From: Streptomyces sp. R28
GTDB taxonomy: Bacteria; Actinomycetota; Actinomycetes; Streptomycetales; Streptomycetaceae
Reading direction: 5' to 3'
Length of the DNA stretch: 64,000 nt
Assembly: GCF_041052385.1 (NCBI RefSeq)
Contig: NZ_CP163439.1
Coordinates: forward strand, 7,243,001 to 7,307,000
A program made the position numbers and the translations under genes. The notes under the pieces are model-generated. The model worked only from the letters and a program-made list of their open reading frames with translations. It made no database searches and had not been told where the DNA came from. Every line of letters begins with the position of its first letter. The first letter of the stretch is position 1. Positions 60,546-64,000 of this stretch are shown in pieces.

Positions 60546-61553
60546 ATGCCAACCACCGCACGCACAGTGCTCTTTCACGAGATCGGCGGACCCGAGGTAC
60601 TGACCGTCGAGGACGTGCCCGTCCCCGAACCGGGCCCCGGCCAAGTCGCCGTCCGCGTCGAGGCGTTGGGCCTCAACCGCGCCGAAGCCCTCTTCCGCGC
60701 CGGGACCTACTACTACCAGCCCGCCCTGCCCGCCTCCCGCCTCGGCTACGAGGCCTCCGGAGTCGTCGAGGCGATCGGCGAGGGCGTCACCGAACTCGCC
60801 GTCGGCGACCCGGTGATGACCGGACCCGGCATCGAGATGAGCGCGCAGGGCGTGTACGCGGAGCGGGTCGTGCTCCCCGAGACCGCTGTCCTGCGCCGCC
60901 CCGCCTCGGTGGACGCGGTGACGGGGGCCGCGGCCTGGCTGACGTACACGACGGCGTACGGCGCCCTGCTGGAGACCGCGGGTCTCAGGCCCGGTGACCA
61001 TGTCCTGATCACCGGCGCGTCCAGCGGGGTCGGCACCGCGGCGATCCAGGTCGCCCGGCGCATCGGGGCGATCCCGCTCGCGACGACCCGCACGGAGGCG
61101 AAGCGACAGCGGCTGCTGGAGCTGGGGGCCGCGGAAGTGATCGTCTCCGGTGAGGCGGACGGTGGCATGCAGACCGTCGCGAAGGAGACCAGGCGCCTCA
61201 CCGGCGGTCGGGGCGTCCAGGTCGTCTTCGACGCGATCGGCGGCCCCGGGTTCCGGCACCTCGGTGACGCGCTGGCCGAGGACGGCTCCCTCGTCGTCTA
61301 CGGCTGGCTGGACCCGCGCCCCGCCGAAATCCCCCGGGCCTGGCCCTTCACCATCCACACGTACGCCAACCTCCGCCTCACCACCACCCCCGCCGGCCGC
61401 CGCCGCTCCAGCGCCTTCCTCAACGCCGGCCTCACCGACGGGGGCTTCCGTCCGGAGATCGCCGAGGTCCTGGAAGGCCTGGACGCGATCCGTGACGCGC
61501 ACCGCCTGATGGAGTCCAACACGCACATGGGCAAGATCGTCGTACGGATCTGA
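60546..61553 (+). CDS. Zinc-less MDR quinone oxidoreductase (NADPH:quinone reductase-like)
   Basis: A 335-residue medium-chain dehydrogenase. The GroES-like N-terminus (VPVPEPGPGQVAVRVEALGLNRAE) lacks the catalytic zinc cysteine. The Rossmann part has LITGASSGVGTAAIQVARRIGA, the NADPH signature of the quinone oxidoreductase group. ATG 60546 lacks a clear ribosome site. It probably reduces quinones or other electrophiles with NADPH and is controlled by the divergent AraC regulator. Confidence 0.92.
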   Translation: MPTTARTVLFHEIGGPEVLTVEDVPVPEPGPGQVAVRVEALGLNRAEALFRAGTYYYQPALPASRLGYEASGVVEAIGEGVTELAVGDPVMTGPGIEMSAQGVYAERVVLPETAVLRRPASVDAVTGAAAWLTYTTAYGALLETAGLRPGDHVLITGASSGVGTAAIQVARRIGAIPLATTRTEAKRQRLLELGAAEVIVSGEADGGMQTVAKETRRLTGGRGVQVVFDAIGGPGFRHLGDALAEDGSLVVYGWLDPRPAEIPRAWPFTIHTYANLRLTTTPAGRRRSSAFLNAGLTDGGFRPEIAEVLEGLDAIRDAHRLMESNTHMGKIVVRI

Positions 61554-61573
61554 GGCAGGCCGGCGCGCCTACG

Positions 61574-62116
61574 TCACACGATCTCCAGGGGCCGGTGCGG
61601 CCCGCTCGGAAGCTGGACGCGGATCGGGTCCCCGGCCCTCACCACACCCCCGCTGAGGACGACGCTCATGATCCCGGACCTGAACCGCACACGGCCCTCG
61701 GCGTCCCGCCCGACGACCTGCTTCAGCAACCCCTGCTGGAACCCGTCGATCTGAGCGCAGGGATTGCGCAGCCCGGTCACCTCCACGACGGCCTCGCCGC
61801 CGAGTCTCAGGAGCGTCCCCGTCGGCAGGCCGAGCAGGTCGATGCCCTGGGTGGTGACGTTCTCCCCGAGTTCCCCGGCCGCCACCGCGAACCCGGCCCC
61901 GCGCACCTCGTCGAACAACTCCGCATGGATGAGGTGGACTTGCCGCAGGTTCGGCTGCGAGGGATCCTTCCGCATCCGGAACCGGTGCTTCACGGTGGCA
62001 CCCGCGTGCACATCGCCCTCCACCCCGATGCCCGCGATCAGCGTGATGCTCTCGCGGTTCGGCTTGGTGAACGAGTACGTCCCGTTACTGCTGACCGCGG
62101 CGACTGTCCCGCTCAT
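61574..62116 (-). CDS. MOSC domain protein
   Basis: A 180-residue MOSC protein. Motifs are GIGVEGDVHAG, RQVHLIHAELFDEV, LGENVTTQGIDLLGLPTG and the conserved Cys in RNPCAQID. MOSC proteins carry sulfur or bind molybdenum cofactor (YiiM and mARC relatives). It stands alone, convergent with the oxidoreductase gene. The partner reductase is not in the window. Confidence 0.9.
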   Translation of the reverse strand: MSGTVAAVSSNGTYSFTKPNRESITLIAGIGVEGDVHAGATVKHRFRMRKDPSQPNLRQVHLIHAELFDEVRGAGFAVAAGELGENVTTQGIDLLGLPTGTLLRLGGEAVVEVTGLRNPCAQIDGFQQGLLKQVVGRDAEGRVRFRSGIMSVVLSGGVVRAGDPIRVQLPSGPHRPLEIV

Positions 62117-62177
62117 GCCGAGAAGCTCCCCTCTTCTGCAGCGGCGACTGCTTCGCCGCAGGTGGGAGCCTATGCGG

Positions 62178-62735
62178 TCAGGCGTTCTCGGCCCATTCGC
62201 GCAGTGCGGCCTTGCTGGAGAAGTCGGCCACGTTCTTGTCGAGCGGGTCGTCGGTGTACTGGTGGAAGCGCCACTTGGCCTTGATGCGGGGCTTGCCGGC
62301 GCTCACGTAGTCGGCGATCCAGAGCCCGTCACCGGCGTAGGACGTCGTGTCGACGTTGAGCCAGTAGTGCCGGTTCGCGTACAGGATCACCGGATTGTCG
62401 GGCCGCTTCTCCTTCACCTTCCGGATGAAGAGGTCCTTCTCCGCGTTGCTCGCGTGCGTCCCCGCGCTCGTCGTCTCCCAGTCGACGGCGAGGATGTCGC
62501 CCGCTCTCTCGGGGGCTTTGCTGACGAAGTACTCCGCCTGCGCCGAGAGGTTGCCGGGCCACAGGAAGTGGTAGAAGCCGACCACCAGGCCGGCGTCGCG
62601 GGCGCGCTTGGTCTGGGCGGCGAGTTTGGGGTTGGTGTAGGAGCGGCCCTCCGTGGCCTTGATGAAGACGAAGGAGAGACCGTCGGTGTCGTACGTCGAG
62701 GACTGGTACGCGCTTACGTCGATGCCGCGCAGCAT
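62178..62735 (-). CDS. GH25 muramidase-like protein without signal peptide
   Basis: A 185-residue protein of the GH25 lysozyme fold. The catalytic residues are Asp6 (RGIDVSAYQ) and the Asp85/Glu87 pair (AVDWETT). The barrel ends with LWIADYVSAGKP and WRFHQYTDDP. ATG 62735 has GGGAG seven bases upstream. There is no signal peptide and no cell-wall binding domain, so it resembles a phage endolysin in layout, but no holin or phage gene is near. It may be released by lysis or non-classical export. Confidence 0.88.
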   Translation of the reverse strand: MLRGIDVSAYQSSTYDTDGLSFVFIKATEGRSYTNPKLAAQTKRARDAGLVVGFYHFLWPGNLSAQAEYFVSKAPERAGDILAVDWETTSAGTHASNAEKDLFIRKVKEKRPDNPVILYANRHYWLNVDTTSYAGDGLWIADYVSAGKPRIKAKWRFHQYTDDPLDKNVADFSSKAALREWAENA

Positions 62736-62816
62736 GGGGGAGCTCCCTGAAGTGCCGGTGGGGGGGGGAGGGGTTGGACTTGCTGTATGCCCCACCTTGG
62801 CATGGGTGATCCGTCC

Positions 62817-63884
62817 ATGACACGGAAATATGAACCTCCAACAGATGATCCCTGGAAGGGCGTGGACGGGACGGCACTCGCGCGGGCCGTGCGTGCGCAG
62901 GCGGGGCGGCCGGTGGCGGGCATCGACGACATGGCGTCGTATCTCGCCGCTCAGGTGTCGGACACCTCGCACCGCGAGGTCATCGGCCCGCTCCTCGACG
63001 GGCAGGGGGCCGGCGGGGTCGTGGTGCGGCGCGGCACCGTCCTCGCTTCGTGGGGCGACCCGACGCGCGCGGAGATGGCGTACAGCGCCACGAAGAGCGT
63101 GCTGTCGCTGGTGGCGGGCGTCGCGTTCGACGACGGGGCGTTGCGCCTGGACGAGCCGGTGGCGGAGTCGGTGGACCTGCCCGAGTTCGGCAGCAGCTCC
63201 CACGGCCGCGCGATCACATGGCGCCACCTTCTGGATCAAACCAGCCAGTGGGAGGGCGAGTTGTGGTCCAAGCCGACATGGGTGGACGCGCAGAGCACCC
63301 GTGAGGGCACCGAGTCGGCGGGGGGACCGCCCGGCGCCGGCTGGGCCTACAACGACGTGCGGGTGAACCTGACCGCGCTGGCGCTCACGGCCCTGTTCGG
63401 CCGCGCCCTGCCGGATGTGCTGCGCCACCGCGTCATGACGCCGATCGGCGCCTCCGACGGCTGGTCCTGGCACGGCTACCAGGACGCGGTGGTCGAGATC
63501 GACGGTGCCGCGGTGCCGGTGGTCTCCGGTGGCGCGCACTGGGGCGGCGGTCTGTGGATCAGCGCCCTGGACCTGGCCCGCATCGGCCGGCTCTGCCTGC
63601 GCGGCGGGACATGGGGCGGGCGGCAGGTCCTGTCGCGCCGCTGGATCGAGGAGCTGTGGACGCCCTGCCGGGTCAAGCCCGAGTACGGCCTGTCCTGGTG
63701 GCTCAACGACGACGGCACGGTATGGCCCCGGGCGCCGCGCACCGGACGCTGCGCCCGCGGCAACGGCGGCAGCCACCTGCTGTGGGTGGATCCGGCACGC
63801 GATCTGGTGATCGTCTCGCGGTGGGGCGCGGAGGTCGAGCACCTTCTGGCCGAGGTGTCGGCGGCGGTGCCGCCCACGTCGTGA
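62817..63884 (+). CDS. Serine beta-lactamase/esterase family protein
   Basis: A 355-residue protein of the class C beta-lactamase/penicillin-binding-protein fold. The nucleophile motif is S90-A-T-K93 (AYSATKSVLSLVAG), and the YxN-like motif is WAYNDV. The late motif GNGGSHLLWVDP replaces KTG-type sequence. There is no signal peptide, so it is probably a cytoplasmic esterase or peptidase. ATG 62817 is used; in-frame ATGs at 62787 and 62802 are alternatives without ribosome sites. Confidence 0.85.
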   Translation: MTRKYEPPTDDPWKGVDGTALARAVRAQAGRPVAGIDDMASYLAAQVSDTSHREVIGPLLDGQGAGGVVVRRGTVLASWGDPTRAEMAYSATKSVLSLVAGVAFDDGALRLDEPVAESVDLPEFGSSSHGRAITWRHLLDQTSQWEGELWSKPTWVDAQSTREGTESAGGPPGAGWAYNDVRVNLTALALTALFGRALPDVLRHRVMTPIGASDGWSWHGYQDAVVEIDGAAVPVVSGGAHWGGGLWISALDLARIGRLCLRGGTWGGRQVLSRRWIEELWTPCRVKPEYGLSWWLNDDGTVWPRAPRTGRCARGNGGSHLLWVDPARDLVIVSRWGAEVEHLLAEVSAAVPPTS

Positions 63885-64000
63885 GGGTTTCCCTCGGCAC
63901 TCGACGATGTCCGAGCGCATCGGTGCAGAAGTCGTGCGGTGTTGGGCTCGCTCAGCCAGTCCGCGCCGGTCAGTTCGTCCCGCTCGGCACGGTGGCTGGA
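63885..64000. other. Right-edge sequence, unassigned
   Basis: The last 116 bases contain an open minus-strand frame (SSHRAERDELTGADWLSEP) that may be the C-terminus of a gene beyond the edge. It is too short to identify. Confidence 0.3.

Noticed and set aside
62178..63884. A prophage remnant around the GH25 muramidase
   Set aside because: No integrase, holin, capsid or att-like repeat was seen; the neighbours are ordinary chromosomal genes.

Overview
The window is high-GC actinobacterial chromosome, almost certainly Streptomyces. Coding is dense, third positions are GC-rich, GTG and TTG starts are common, terminators are long GC-rich hairpins without T-runs, and families such as CabC, a ScARP-like toxin, the GlgE operon and tandem M4 proteases are typical of the genus. 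From memory (not checked), much of the gene order resembles the core segment of S. coelicolor around SCO5430-SCO5465. I saw no rRNA, tRNA, CRISPR array, insertion sequence or prophage.

Layout. 1-3.5 kb: a conflict-type STAND NTPase (nucleosidase-like domain, then NB-ARC and TPRs) split by an apparent frameshift and running off the left edge, with a divergent membrane protein that carries a TTA codon. 3.5-10 kb: a CitA/DcuS-type two-component pair, an ECF41-type sigma factor with its oxidoreductase, and a DctA dicarboxylate symporter. 10-15.7 kb: a secreted protein plus small membrane protein, a Rossmann epimerase divergent from an Lrp regulator, a MerR-thioredoxin operon, and a HelD-family ATPase.

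15.7-28.3 kb: alpha-glucan metabolism. The minus-strand operon glgE-treS-mak-glgB converts trehalose to maltose, then maltose-1-phosphate, then branched alpha-glucan. glgP stands beyond a subtilase gene, and glgX lies at 48.6-50.9 kb; these two degrade the glucan. 28.3-33.1 kb: a DUF1990 protein and two paralogous secreted thermolysin-like proteases whose upstream regions share an ordered set of motifs. 33.1-42.6 kb: NAD synthetase and four ABC exporter half-transporters forming two asymmetric heterodimers. 42.8-46.4 kb: an ABC-2 exporter with a NarL-type two-component system. 46.3-51 kb: a Tat sulfatase, a permease remnant and glgX.

51-64 kb: two lipoprotein L,D-transpeptidases, an enoyl-CoA hydratase, a HATPase regulator, a beta-propeller lipoprotein, a secreted ScARP-like ADP-ribosyltransferase, a GNAT enzyme, a second MerR regulator, CabC, an AraC regulator divergent from a quinone oxidoreductase, a MOSC protein, a GH25 muramidase and a serine beta-lactamase-like protein. 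The main leads are the split nucleosidase/NB-ARC locus, the shared protease promoter block, the complementary degeneracy of one ABC pair with a repeat inserted in a coding N-terminus, an ECF41 promoter, and two leaderless MerR promoters.
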